Of a stretch of 5,632 bases of DNA, positions 5,629 to 5,632 are shown one piece after another. Every line of letters starts with the position of its first letter. Within the stretch, counting starts at the first letter, position 1. A program made the translations under genes and the position numbers. The stretch is from an uncultured Angelakisella sp. Lineage in GTDB: Bacteria > Bacillota > Clostridia > Oscillospirales > Ruminococcaceae. The stretch covers positions 1-5,632 of the forward strand of contig CANOCD010000095.1 in the NCBI GenBank assembly GCA_947564495.1, read 5' to 3'. Under the pieces are notes generated by a model. The model made no database searches, had not been told where the DNA came from, and worked only from the letters and a program-made list of their open reading frames with translations.

Positions 5629-5632
5629 TTTT

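Noticed and set aside
5615..5632. Promoter or LacI operator for the SIS/YjbQ operon
   Set aside because: Only 18 bases lie upstream of the first gene in this window. They hold a Shine-Dalgarno but no promoter elements or palindrome.

Overview
The window looks like part of a carbohydrate-type locus from a GC-rich, low-oxygen Firmicute, most likely a gut Clostridium relative of the Oscillospiraceae type. This placement is an inference. It rests on a base composition that looks well above 60 percent GC, strong GGAGG ribosome binding sites, LacI-family repressors with the C(A/S)xxE segment after the helix-turn-helix, and a long hairpin terminator with a U tract. There is no rRNA, tRNA, mobile element, CRISPR array or phage gene, and almost every base is coding.

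Left part (1-2030, + strand): two LacI-family regulators lie in tandem, 4 bases apart. The first keeps a normal DNA-binding head but has an eroded sugar-binding pocket. The second is a textbook LacI/GalR-type repressor. A strong hairpin terminator (about 2039-2087) follows.

Right part (5614 down to 2091, - strand): four tightly packed genes run towards the regulators. They alternate as SIS-domain protein (5614-4526), tandem double YjbQ-like protein (4529-3726), second SIS-domain protein (3709-2486) and single YjbQ-like protein (2489-2091). The first two overlap by ATGA, so do the last two, and the two pairs are 16 bases apart. This is a twice-repeated 'SIS + YjbQ' module. The 5' end of the operon and its promoter lie beyond the right edge.

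The most interesting signal is the way the motifs are shared out. The three YjbQ-like domains have each lost a different part of the family's conserved histidine motifs: one keeps the first, one keeps the second, and one keeps neither. The two SIS proteins likewise look complementary: one keeps the Glu/His segment (DSEEWCH), the other keeps the Gly/Ser phosphate-binding loops. A simple reading is that the four proteins form obligate hetero-oligomers with composite active sites acting on a phosphorylated sugar or sugar-amine, under control of the neighbouring LacI proteins. The motif losses are visible in the sequence. The complex and the substrate are inference.
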